A stretch of 64,000 nt of DNA, taken from Actinacidiphila epipremni. Its GTDB lineage: Bacteria > Actinomycetota > Actinomycetes > Streptomycetales > Streptomycetaceae. A program made the translations under genes and the position numbers. The DNA lies in contig NZ_JAATEJ010000002.1 in the NCBI RefSeq assembly GCF_012034175.1, positions 62,001 through 126,000 on the forward strand, in the 5' to 3' direction. The number at the start of each line of letters is the position of its first letter. The first letter of the stretch is position 1. Of the stretch, positions 24,998 to 31,757 are shown in pieces. Below the pieces are notes generated by a model, which worked only from the letters and a program-made list of their open reading frames with translations, was not told the origin of the DNA and ran no database searches.

Positions 24998-25026
24998 ACA
25001 CCCCCGGCCGCACCGGCCGGGGGTGT
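24998..25026 (+). terminator. hairpin terminator after the helicase
   Basis: Perfect 13-bp stem ACACCCCCGGCCG / CGGCCGGGGGTGT with 3-nt loop, followed by TTCG; 28 bp after the stop. Confidence 0.9.
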
Positions 25027-25065
25027 TTCGCGTCGAGCGGCAACCTGTCGGACATATGCACCGCG

Positions 25066-25071
25066 TAATCT
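25066..25071 (+). promoter_or_regulatory. -10 box TAATCT of a leaderless promoter
   Basis: TAATCT ends 6 nt before the ATG at 25078, which has no Shine-Dalgarno; transcription would begin at or next to the start codon. Confidence 0.5.
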
Positions 25072-25077
25072 CACTGC

Positions 25078-25980
25078 ATGAGCCGACCGAGCACTCTGCG
25101 ACTGCCCGAGCGCGCGACCGCGCACCGGCTGGAGACCGCGCGCGGGTCCTTCGCCGTCCTGGACGCGGCCCCCGCGCCGGACGCGCCCGCGCAGGGCACC
25201 GCACTGCTCGTCCCCGGCTTCACGGGCAGCAAGGAGGACTTCCTCGACCTGCTGGCCCCGCTCTCCGCGGCCGGCTTCCGGGTCGTCGCGGTGGACGGCC
25301 GCGGCCAGTACGAGACGCCGGGGCCGCGCGACGAGGCGGCGTACGCCCAGCGCGAGCTCGCCGCGGACGTCCGCGCGCAGGCCGACGCGCTCGCCGCGCA
25401 GGCCCCGGGCGCCGCGCTGCACGTCCTCGGCCACTCCCTCGGCGGCCACCTCGTCCGCGCCGCCCTGCTCGCGGCCGGCCCGGGCCCCTTCTCCTCCGTG
25501 ACGCTGATGAGTTCGGGCCCGGCGGAGATCGCGCCGGACCAGCAGCTCAGGACGCAGCTGCTGATCGACCACCTGCCGACGATGGACATGGAGACCGCCT
25601 GGTGGGCGATGCGCTCCCTGGACTCCGCCGACACCAGCACCACCCCGGTCGGACCGGCCTGGCTCGACGACTTCCTGCACCGCCGCTGGATCGGTACGGT
25701 CCCGGAACAACTCATCGCCACCGCCCGCCAGTTGATGACCGAACCGGACCGGGTCGCGGAACTTGCCGCCATACCCCTGCCGAAGCTCGTACTGTCCGGG
25801 GAGGTGGACTACGCATGGCCGGTCCCGCTGCTCGACGCGATGGCGGAGCGGCTGGGCGCCAGGCGCGTCGTGATCAAGGGCGCGGAGCACTCCCCCAACG
25901 CCGAGCGACCTGCGGAAACGGCAGCCGCGCTGGTGGCGTTCTGGGCGGACGAGGGCACGGTGGCGGGACAAGCGGGATAA
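25078..25980 (+). CDS. alpha/beta hydrolase
   Basis: 300 residues from ATG 25078, probably translated from a leaderless mRNA. LLVPGFTGSKEDF (oxyanion region), VDGRGQYETPG, nucleophile elbow GHSLGG near residue 119, LVLSGEVDYAWPVPL (acid) and catalytic His in KGAEHSPNAERP. Close in plan to lipase/esterase-like hydrolases of actinobacteria (compare LipV-type proteins). It has no signal peptide. It stands alone between the helicase terminator and the small gene at 26079. Confidence 0.88.
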   Translation: MSRPSTLRLPERATAHRLETARGSFAVLDAAPAPDAPAQGTALLVPGFTGSKEDFLDLLAPLSAAGFRVVAVDGRGQYETPGPRDEAAYAQRELAADVRAQADALAAQAPGAALHVLGHSLGGHLVRAALLAAGPGPFSSVTLMSSGPAEIAPDQQLRTQLLIDHLPTMDMETAWWAMRSLDSADTSTTPVGPAWLDDFLHRRWIGTVPEQLIATARQLMTEPDRVAELAAIPLPKLVLSGEVDYAWPVPLLDAMAERLGARRVVIKGAEHSPNAERPAETAAALVAFWADEGTVAGQAG

Positions 25981-25989
25981 GCAGTCGGC

Positions 25990-26060
25990 CCGCCGAAGGT
26001 TTTTATTTAGAGTAGGGAATGTTTTGAAGGGGGTGTTCGTTGACCACACATGTAACGAGG
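25990..26060 (+). promoter_or_regulatory. AT-rich promoter-like island
   Basis: The 70 bp before the small gene are far less GC-rich than their surroundings: GTTTTTATTTAGAGTAGGG, then AATGTTTTGAAGG and TTCGTTGACC. A TAGAGT or TATTTA hexamer could serve as -10. I cannot choose the transcription start. Confidence 0.45.
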
Positions 26061-26078
26061 GAGGAAGGGAGAAGCCCT

Positions 26079-26231
26079 ATGCGCTTCGAGATCATGCGGC
26101 TCGACGACCGGAACGGCGACGCGGTGGACAGCACCGTCGTGGACGCTTCCGCGGTCAACAAGATCGTGCAGCAGGCCGCTGCCATCGGGCAGCGCATCTA
26201 CATCCGACCGGCGGAAGCTCTCACGGACTGA
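26079..26231 (+). CDS. conserved 50-residue protein
   Basis: 50 residues from ATG 26079; GGAGGAAGGGAG precedes it. The sequence MRFEIMRLDD..VDSTVVDASAVN..VQQAAAIGQRIYIRPAE is of a small protein I remember as conserved across Streptomyces, without function. It is predicted to be a compact beta-alpha-beta fold. It has its own promoter-like island and terminator, thus a monocistronic, probably well expressed gene. Confidence 0.8.
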   Translation: MRFEIMRLDDRNGDAVDSTVVDASAVNKIVQQAAAIGQRIYIRPAEALTD

Positions 26232-26251
26232 CGCGACGACACAACGTTCCG

Positions 26252-26282
26252 GCGCCCCGTACATCGTGTACGTACGGGGCGC
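26252..26282 (+). terminator. hairpin terminator with T-run
   Basis: Perfect 11-bp stem GCGCCCCGTAC / GTACGGGGCGC, 9-nt loop, followed by TTTCGTTT: closer to a classical intrinsic terminator than most in the window. Confidence 0.85.
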
Positions 26283-26320
26283 TTTCGTTTGCCCGCGCGC
26301 GCCGGCCCGCCACGGCAGGC

Positions 26321-26932
26321 TCAGGCGCCCTGGCCGTGGACAAACCCGAGGACGCCGTTGGCGACGGACTGCACCGCGATCGCCGAGAGCAGCATGCCGG
26401 ACAGCCGCGTCACCAGCACGACGCCGCCCTCCTTGATGACCCGGATGATCGCCAGCGAGTAACGCATCGTCAGCCACAGCACGGCGTGCATCGCGAGGAT
26501 CGCCGCCCACACGGACACCTGGGAGCCGATCCCGTCGGCGTGCTGCACGGCGAGGATGACGGTGACGATGGCCCCCGGCCCGGCGAGCAGCGGCATCCCC
26601 AGCGGCACGAGCGCGACGTTCACGTCCCGCGTCTGCGTCGGCTCGTCCGCCTTGCCGGTGAGCAGGTCCAGTGCGATGAGCAGAAGCAGCAGCCCGCCGG
26701 CGACCCGCAGGGCGGGCACGGACACATGCAGGTAGTCCAGGATCTGCTGCCCGCAGACCCCGAACACGGCGATGACCCCGAACGCCACGCCCGCGGCCTG
26801 CGCCGCCATCCGCCGCTGCACCTTGGCCGCCCGCCCGGAGGTGAGGGCGAGGAATATGGGGGTGATCCCGGGCGGGTCCATGATCACGAACAACGTGAAG
26901 AACACGGACCCGAACAGGGTGAGGTCGAACAT
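26321..26932 (-). CDS. MarC family (UPF0056) membrane protein
   Basis: 203 residues from ATG 26932, with about six membrane helices. FFTLFVIMDPPGITPIFLAL at the N-terminus and PLGMPLLAGPGAIVTVIL in the middle are the two conserved re-entrant-like segments of the MarC family. Function is unknown; the original link to antibiotic resistance has been withdrawn for E. coli MarC. Length is typical. It converges with the small gene at 26079. Confidence 0.9.
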   Translation of the reverse strand: MFDLTLFGSVFFTLFVIMDPPGITPIFLALTSGRAAKVQRRMAAQAAGVAFGVIAVFGVCGQQILDYLHVSVPALRVAGGLLLLLIALDLLTGKADEPTQTRDVNVALVPLGMPLLAGPGAIVTVILAVQHADGIGSQVSVWAAILAMHAVLWLTMRYSLAIIRVIKEGGVVLVTRLSGMLLSAIAVQSVANGVLGFVHGQGA

Positions 26933-27025
26933 GGCTGAGCTTTCGTTTGTCAGAGGGCGAGCGAATGTAGTGAGGGCGCGGCGAGGGGCGCCCCTGCCGC
27001 GCGGGGCAGGAAACCGGGGGCTGCG

Positions 27026-27120
27026 TGGGGGTGCCCCCGGGCGAAGCTCTGGGGGAGAACGAAGCGACCAGCCCCCCGCCGGACGGAAGGTCCGGCGACT
27101 GCGGGCGCGGCAGCCCGGGC
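27026..27120. repeat. GC-rich intergenic hairpin cluster of Streptomyces type
   Basis: The 207 bp between the PHP stop and the MarC start contain GGGGGTGCCCCC, CCCCGGGCGAAGCTCTGGGG and a perfect hairpin CGCCGGAC-GGAAG-GTCCGGCG (27077-27097). The GGGCGAAGCTCTGGGGGAG segment resembles interspersed intergenic repeats I remember from many Streptomyces genomes. Confidence 0.5.
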
Positions 27121-27130
27121 GGAAGAAGCC

Positions 27131-27150
27131 CCGAGGTCGCTAGACCTCGG
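27131..27150 (-). terminator. hairpin overlapping the PHP stop codon
   Basis: Perfect 8-bp stem CCGAGGTC / GACCTCGG with loop GCTA; the TAG stop of the PHP gene is in and next to the loop. It is followed by the 27077-27097 hairpin in the minus direction, so the pair probably ends the transcript. Confidence 0.5.
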
Positions 27151-27991
27151 AGATGGGCTGCGCCCCCGAAGCCCGCGCGGCGATCTGCGCGTAGACCTCC
27201 GGCGAGGTCGTACACGCCCCGAGCTCCACCGTCTTCCGGGAGCCGTGGTAATCCGACGACCCCGTCGCCAAGAGCCCCAGCTCCCGGGCGAGCCCGCGCA
27301 ACCGCTCCCGCGTCCCGGCGTCATGGTCCGTGTGGTCGACCTCCAGCCCGTCGAGCCCCGCGGCGGCGAGCCGCGCGATGACCTCGTCCGGCACGGTCTC
27401 GCCCCGCTTGTGCGCACCGGGGTGCGCGAACACCGTCACCCCGCCCGCCGCCTTGACGAGAGCCACCGCCTCGAAGGGATCGAACTCGTGCTTCTCGACG
27501 TACGCCCGCCCGTCGTTGGCGAGCCACTGCGAGGTGAACGCGTCGGAGACCGTGGGGACGACGCCCAGCTCGACCATCGCCGTGGCGATGTGCGGGCGGC
27601 CCACGGAGCCGTCGCCGGCGATCCGCGCGACCCTCTCCCACGTCACGGGCACACCCAGCTCCTGGAGCTTGGCGATCATGCCGCGGGCCCGCGGCACCCG
27701 GTCGTCGCGGACGAGTTCGCGGGCCGCGTGCAGCCGCGGCTCGGTCGTGTCGAAGAGGTACGCCAGCATGTGCATGCTGATCCCGTCGACCCGGCAGGAC
27801 AGCTCCGCGCCGGGCACGAGCGTGAGCGGCGTACCGGCGAGCGCGGCGGTGGCTTCCGCGTGCCCGGCGACGGTGTCGTGGTCGGTCAGGGCGACGACGT
27901 CGAGCCCGGCGGCCACGGCGTTGCGGACCAGCTCCGCGGGGGTGTCGGTGCCGTCGGACGCCGAGGAGTGGGTGTGCAGGTCGATGCGCAC
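27140..27991 (-). CDS. PHP-domain phosphoesterase (TrpH/nucleoside-bisphosphate phosphatase type)
   Basis: 283 residues from ATG 27991. The metal-binding set of PHP enzymes is complete: DLHTHSSASDG, LTDHDTV, PGAELSC, the FAHPGAHK motif and SSDYHG near the C-terminus. Length and motifs match the TrpH-like proteins that hydrolyse 3',5'-nucleoside bisphosphates or RNA oligonucleotides 5' to 3'. It is transcribed toward MarC with a 207-bp gap and hairpins between them. Confidence 0.9.
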   Translation of the reverse strand: MRIDLHTHSSASDGTDTPAELVRNAVAAGLDVVALTDHDTVAGHAEATAALAGTPLTLVPGAELSCRVDGISMHMLAYLFDTTEPRLHAARELVRDDRVPRARGMIAKLQELGVPVTWERVARIAGDGSVGRPHIATAMVELGVVPTVSDAFTSQWLANDGRAYVEKHEFDPFEAVALVKAAGGVTVFAHPGAHKRGETVPDEVIARLAAAGLDGLEVDHTDHDAGTRERLRGLARELGLLATGSSDYHGSRKTVELGACTTSPEVYAQIAARASGAQPISEV

Positions 27992-28107
27992 GGCACGGGC
28001 TCCCGGGGACGGCGCGGACAGGGGACGAAGAAAAGGATAGCGCCCGCCCGAGCCTGCGATTCGCAGGTATTGCGCAGCTCACGCCGCCGGCCTCCGGGGC
28101 GTACGGC

Positions 28108-28746
28108 TCAGCTCAGCAGCCGGGGCGTCAGCGCGCCGCACGGCAGCAGCTCGACCTCGGCGCCGGCGTCCCGCAGGTCCGTCAGGACCAGCTCGTCGTA
28201 CATCAGCAGCCCCGTCTCCTCGGGCCAGACGATGGCCCACAGCCACAGCCCGCGCGCCTCGCCCGCGAAGACGACCCGGTCGGCGGGGGCGCCGTCGACG
28301 TGCCACAGGGCGGTGGGGCGGCCGGCGGCGAGCACCTTGGCGTGCGGGGGCTTGTCGACGCACATGGCGGGGCCGGGGTCCACCCCGTCGATGCCGGCGT
28401 AGCGCGCGCCGAGCCCGACGCCCAGCTCCTCGGCGATGAGCATCAGCTCGCCGGGCCCGCCGAAGGGCCCGGGGCCCGAGCAGGCGACAGCGGTCGCGCG
28501 GCCCCCGCTGCGGTCGTCACCGGCGGCGGCGACGCCGGAGAAGAGCCAGCCGACCGGGAGCGGCCACGGCATCCACACGGGCACCTGCGACCGGTTGACG
28601 ACCACGCCGAGGCCCTCGACGCTCGGCGGGACGACCGGTTGCAGCGGATACACCGTGCCGTGCGCGTCGCACTGCCAGGAGTCGGCGAAAAGGCCGGGCG
28701 CCCTGACCCTGCCACCGCACTTCGGGCAACTGGGTTCGCCCCTCAT
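28108..28746 (-). CDS. DUF6758-type zinc-ribbon protein
   Basis: 212 residues from ATG 28746 (MRGEPSCPKCGG); a second ATG at 28770 is possible. The N-terminus has CPKCGG and, after 20 residues, CDAHG, a plausible zinc site. The rest is a compact domain with WMPWPLPVGWLFSGVA and DKPPHAKVLAAGRPTALWHV. I recall this as a Streptomyces-conserved protein of unknown function next to an MFS gene. The divergent MFS gene shares a 196-bp intergenic region. Confidence 0.75.
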   Translation of the reverse strand: MRGEPSCPKCGGRVRAPGLFADSWQCDAHGTVYPLQPVVPPSVEGLGVVVNRSQVPVWMPWPLPVGWLFSGVAAAGDDRSGGRATAVACSGPGPFGGPGELMLIAEELGVGLGARYAGIDGVDPGPAMCVDKPPHAKVLAAGRPTALWHVDGAPADRVVFAGEARGLWLWAIVWPEETGLLMYDELVLTDLRDAGAEVELLPCGALTPRLLS

Positions 28747-28849
28747 AAATCCCCACGGTCCTCCAGCCATGTGCCCGCGTCAAGGACGATCACCCGTCCG
28801 GAGGGGAACGTTCCGCCACCCGCCCCACCCCTCGCCCACTAGATGCACC

Positions 28850-28879
28850 TTGCACTAGTTGCCATTGCCAACCTATTAT
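28850..28879 (+). promoter_or_regulatory. strong sigma-70 promoter of the MFS gene with palindromes
   Basis: TTGCAC (28850-28855), 18-bp spacer, TATTAT (28874-28879). Overlapping it are GTTG-N7-CAAC (28858-28872) in the spacer and GTAGT-CACCA-ACTAC (28884-28898) at the expected start, plus a CACTAG direct repeat. Such palindromes at a transporter promoter suggest repressor control. Confidence 0.7.
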
Positions 28880-28942
28880 TCGTGTAGTCACCAACTACTT
28901 CCACCGTCCCGGCCGTCCGCCGGCCAGAGGGGAACGCGGGCC

Positions 28943-30205
28943 ATGCAGCCAGCCACCGACACCGCCGAGGGCCTGGCCGGCCCGGCGCACGAGAACCCGG
29001 CGCACGAGAACCCGGCGCGCAAGGAGGAGGGCCCGGAGAAGGCCGGCCTGCTGCGCCAGCCCACCGCCGTGTGGGCGACGGCCGGCGCGGCCGTCGTGGC
29101 GTTCATGGGCATCGGGCTGGTCGACCCGATCCTGCCGTCCATCGCCAAGGGCCTGGACGCCTCGCCCAGCCAGGTCTCGCTCCTCTTCACCAGCTACTTC
29201 CTGATCACCGCGTTCGCGATGCTGGTCACCGGCTTCGTCTCCAGCCGGATCGGCGGCAAGAAGACGCTGCTCGCCGGTCTCGCGCTGGTCGTGGTCTTCG
29301 CCGGGCTCGCCGGCACCTCCGGCAGCGTCGGCCAGCTCGTCGGCTTCCGCGCGGGCTGGGGCCTGGGCAACGCGCTGTTCGTCTCGACCTCGCTCGCCGT
29401 CATCGTCGGCGCGGCCACCGGCGGCGCCGCCTCGGCGATCCTGCTGTACGAGTCCGCGCTCGGCCTCGGCATGGCCTGCGGCCCGCTGCTCGGCGCGGTG
29501 CTCGGCGACATGAAGTGGCGCTACCCGTTCTTCGGCACGGCCGTGCTCATGGCGATCGGCTTCGTGGCGATCTCGCTCTTCCTGAAGGAGCAGCCGAGGC
29601 CCGCCCGCCGCACTTCCGTGCTCGACCCGCTGAAGGCCCTCGGCCACGGCGGTCTCGCCTCCGCCGCGGCCTCGGCGTTCTTCTACAACTACGCCTTCTT
29701 CACGGTGCTGGCCTTCACGCCGTTCGTGCTCGACATGTCGCCCTACCGCTCCGGCGCGGTGTTCTTCGGCTGGGGCGTGCTGCTCGCGGTCTTCTCGGTG
29801 ATCGTCGCGCCGCGCCTTCAGTCCCGCTTCGGCTCGCTGAAGGTGCTGGGCGCGTCGCTGGTCCTGCTCGCGGCGGACCTGGTCGTGCTCGGCTACGGCT
29901 CCCACACCACGGCGATCGCCTGCACGGTGCTGTCGGGCGCGTTCATCGGCGTCAACAACACCGTCTACACCGAACTCGCCCTCGGCGTCTCCCCCGCCCC
30001 CCGCCCCGTCGCGAGCGCCGGCTACAACTTCGTCCGCTGGTTCGCCGCGGCGGCGGCCCCGTACCTGGCCCCGAAGATCGAGGAGTGGACCGACATCCAC
30101 ATCCCCTTCGTGATCGCCGCCCTCGCCGCCGTCACGGCCACGGCCATCATCACCACCCGCCACCACCACCTCACCCCGTCCCCCCACCCGACCCCGGTCC
30201 GCTGA
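28943..30205 (+). CDS. MFS transporter
   Basis: 420 residues from ATG 28943; AGAGGGG lies upstream. A hydrophilic N-terminus with a duplicated AHENP unit is followed by 12 predicted helices. The MFS signature GFVSSRIGGKKTLL lies in the loop between helices 2 and 3, and GWGLGNALFVSTSLAVIVG resembles motif C-like stretches of drug/proton antiporters. This is the EmrD/Bcr-like size class. The promoter with palindromes implies regulated expression, but no MarR/TetR gene adjoins it. Its end overlaps the convergent GNAT gene by 35 bp. Confidence 0.9.
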   Translation: MQPATDTAEGLAGPAHENPAHENPARKEEGPEKAGLLRQPTAVWATAGAAVVAFMGIGLVDPILPSIAKGLDASPSQVSLLFTSYFLITAFAMLVTGFVSSRIGGKKTLLAGLALVVVFAGLAGTSGSVGQLVGFRAGWGLGNALFVSTSLAVIVGAATGGAASAILLYESALGLGMACGPLLGAVLGDMKWRYPFFGTAVLMAIGFVAISLFLKEQPRPARRTSVLDPLKALGHGGLASAAASAFFYNYAFFTVLAFTPFVLDMSPYRSGAVFFGWGVLLAVFSVIVAPRLQSRFGSLKVLGASLVLLAADLVVLGYGSHTTAIACTVLSGAFIGVNNTVYTELALGVSPAPRPVASAGYNFVRWFAAAAAPYLAPKIEEWTDIHIPFVIAALAAVTATAIITTRHHHLTPSPHPTPVR

Positions 30206-30692
30206 CGAGGTCGCGCTGGTACCAACTGCCCTGCTTCCCCCCGAGGTCGGCCGGGCCGGCCGGGCCCACGGGGGCGAAACCGGCCTTGGCCAGGACGCGT
30301 TGGGACGCCGGGTTCTGGTGGGCGACGGCCGCCCGCAGCGTACGGAGCCCGTGCCGCTCCACCGCCAGCCGGCACAACTCCCCCAGCGCGGCGGTCGCCA
30401 CCCCGCGCCCGGCGGCGCGCTGCGCGACCCGGTAACCGACGTCCGCGGAGCCGTCGTCGAGGTCGAAGAGGTTGAACCGGCCGATGACCGAGCCGTCTTC
30501 GTCGACCAGCACGTAGAACGCGCAGACCCCGTCCGCCTGTTCGGCCAGCAGCGCCTCGAACCGCTCGTCGAACCGCTCGAAGTAGTGATCCCCGCGGTCG
30601 GAGATGAAGCCGGCGAAGTAACGGCGGTTCGCCGTCTCGAAGTCCAGGACCGCCGCGGCGTGGTCCGCCCGCAGAAGCATCAGTTCAGGCAT
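30171..30692 (-). CDS. GNAT acetyltransferase, RimJ/RimL type
   Basis: 173 residues from ATG 30692. RimJ-like features: LRADHAAAVLDFETANRRYFAGF at the start, GRFNLFDLDDGSADVGYRV and the acetyl-CoA loop QRAAGRGVATAALGELCRLA, then HQNPASQRVLAKAGF. These enzymes acetylate protein N-termini or small amines; the substrate is unknown. The last 12 codons overlap the convergent MFS gene. Confidence 0.9.
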   Translation of the reverse strand: MPELMLLRADHAAAVLDFETANRRYFAGFISDRGDHYFERFDERFEALLAEQADGVCAFYVLVDEDGSVIGRFNLFDLDDGSADVGYRVAQRAAGRGVATAALGELCRLAVERHGLRTLRAAVAHQNPASQRVLAKAGFAPVGPAGPADLGGKQGSWYQRDLVSGPGSGGGTG

Positions 30693-30750
30693 CGCCCGAC
30701 CCTACCCGGCACGCCCGCCGCAGCCCCCCGGTCGTCGGCTCGGCGGTGGC

Positions 30751-31335
30751 TCAGGTCAGGGGGACTGCTCGGCGGAGGGGGTCGGTCAGGTCGGTGGAGT
30801 GGGTGGACCAGAGGGTGCGGAGGGCTTCGGCGCCCTTTGCGCGTTTGAAGGCGGCTTCGGCCGGGGTCATGGGGGTCAGGGGGTAGAAGCGGACCGGGTC
30901 GAGGGGGGCGGGGAGGGGGAGGTCGGGGACGAGGGTGCCGGGGGTGGCGGCGAGGAAGGCGGTGAAGGGGGCGCCGGGCCAGAGCGGGGCGGCGAAGTCG
31001 AGGGTGTTGCCGTCGGCCAGGACGACGCCCTCGACCTGCGGGGACGCCGCGGCCATGGCGAGGGGGCGCAGCACCGGCGAGGTGTCCGCGCGGCCGGCCC
31101 GTAGCGTCAGGACGACCTCCGCGCGGGGGCCGCGCTCGGGGTCGGCGACCGGGGCGAGGGGGTCGGCCATGGGCTGCGCGGACATGCCGAGGGTGGCGTA
31201 GCGCAGCAGCGGGCCGTCGGCGAAGCGGAGCACCTCGATGCGCTCGGCGCCCAGGAAGGTCACGGCCGCCCGGGCCTCCGGCGCCCCGAAGACGGACCTG
31301 AGCCGTTCCTCGACGGACGGCAAAATCTCACCCAT
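30751..31335 (-). CDS. suppressor-of-fused (SUFU) domain protein
   Basis: 194 residues from ATG 31335. FGAPEARAAVTFLGAERIEVLRFADGPLLRYATLGMSA is the opening of bacterial SUFU-domain proteins, and LWPGAPFTAFLAATPG, VRFYPLTPMTPAEAAFKRAKGAEALRTLW close it. Bacterial members are often immunity-like or of unknown role; no toxin gene is adjacent here, so I make no functional claim. It lies 58 bp upstream of the GNAT gene on the same strand. Confidence 0.82.
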   Translation of the reverse strand: MGEILPSVEERLRSVFGAPEARAAVTFLGAERIEVLRFADGPLLRYATLGMSAQPMADPLAPVADPERGPRAEVVLTLRAGRADTSPVLRPLAMAAASPQVEGVVLADGNTLDFAAPLWPGAPFTAFLAATPGTLVPDLPLPAPLDPVRFYPLTPMTPAEAAFKRAKGAEALRTLWSTHSTDLTDPLRRAVPLT

Positions 31336-31447
31336 GCCGCGAGCATAGAACGCGTCAGGACGGCATCCGGCGGCGCGGGGGCGTACCCTGCGCTTGCTAA
31401 GGTAGGGCGTTCGCGCAAGTCCATTCCCCCAGCGGGGACCGGCCGGA

Positions 31448-31458
31448 GGAGGTGGGGA
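31448..31458 (+). promoter_or_regulatory. ribosome-binding site of the corA leader ORF
   Basis: GGAGGTGGGGA lies 5 nt before the leader ATG at 31464. Its reverse complement TCCCCACCTCC occurs exactly in the loop of the downstream terminator hairpin (31660-31670), an 11-bp perfect match. Confidence 0.65.
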
Positions 31459-31463
31459 CTGAC

Positions 31464-31529
31464 ATGGATCCTAGTCGACCGTGCAGTACCGGCAGCTCTT
31501 CGTACGCCGCCGCCCCGCGCGCAGTGTGA
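31464..31529 (+). CDS. 21-residue leader ORF upstream of corA
   Basis: ATG 31464 to TGA 31527-31529, peptide MDPSRPCSTGSSSYAAAPRAV. It has a strong ribosome-binding site and begins with GAT CCT AGT CGA, four codons rarely used in a genome this rich in GC. It lies 228 bp upstream of corA, with a terminator hairpin between. The arrangement resembles a leader-peptide attenuator; leader ORFs are known for Salmonella corA and mgtA. I do not recognise the peptide and translation is unproven. Confidence 0.45.
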   Translation: MDPSRPCSTGSSSYAAAPRAV

Positions 31530-31650
31530 CCCGCTGATCCCCCGCGTTCCATACCCGGCCCTCGTGCCGTGAAACCGTGAAACGCGGCCTTCCCGGCCCG
31601 TCGTGCCCCTGCGGAGCGCGCTCCTCCCGAAGAGCGCCCTGAACTGCCGC

Positions 31651-31688
31651 GCGATCACCTCCCCACCTCCCGGTGATCGCCCTTTTCT
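31651..31688 (+). terminator. intrinsic terminator/attenuator hairpin before corA
   Basis: Perfect 9-bp stem GCGATCACC / GGTGATCGC with a 12-nt pyrimidine loop, followed by CCTTTTCT. A terminator lying 70 bp before corA and after a short ORF implies either attenuation or a separate short transcript. Confidence 0.7.
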
Positions 31689-31757
31689 GATCAAGATCAG
31701 CAGCTTTTCAGTTCAGTGCGGCGTGATGCCGTCGGCCAGTCCGTGAAGGAGCTTGCC

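Larger units (their letters stand above)
31336..31757 (+). promoter_or_regulatory. corA leader region (422 bp)
   Basis: Apart from the 21-codon ORF no gene is supported. The region contains a palindrome GGAGCGCGCTCC at 31613-31624, a terminator hairpin at 31651-31688 and the inverted repeat CTGATC-AA-GATCAG at 31687-31700 before corA. TAAGGT near 31403 is a -10 candidate without a clear -35. Confidence 0.5.

Noticed and set aside
22825-26049. 1074-codon minus-strand frame across the helicase
   Set aside because: Shadow of the DEAD-box gene and the hydrolase; low-complexity composition and no domain.
30751-31335. SUFU protein as immunity protein of a toxin system
   Set aside because: No toxin, WXG or polymorphic-toxin gene lies next to it.
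31336-31757. M-box riboswitch before corA
   Set aside because: I could not find its conserved helices; the region contains instead a short ORF and a terminator hairpin.
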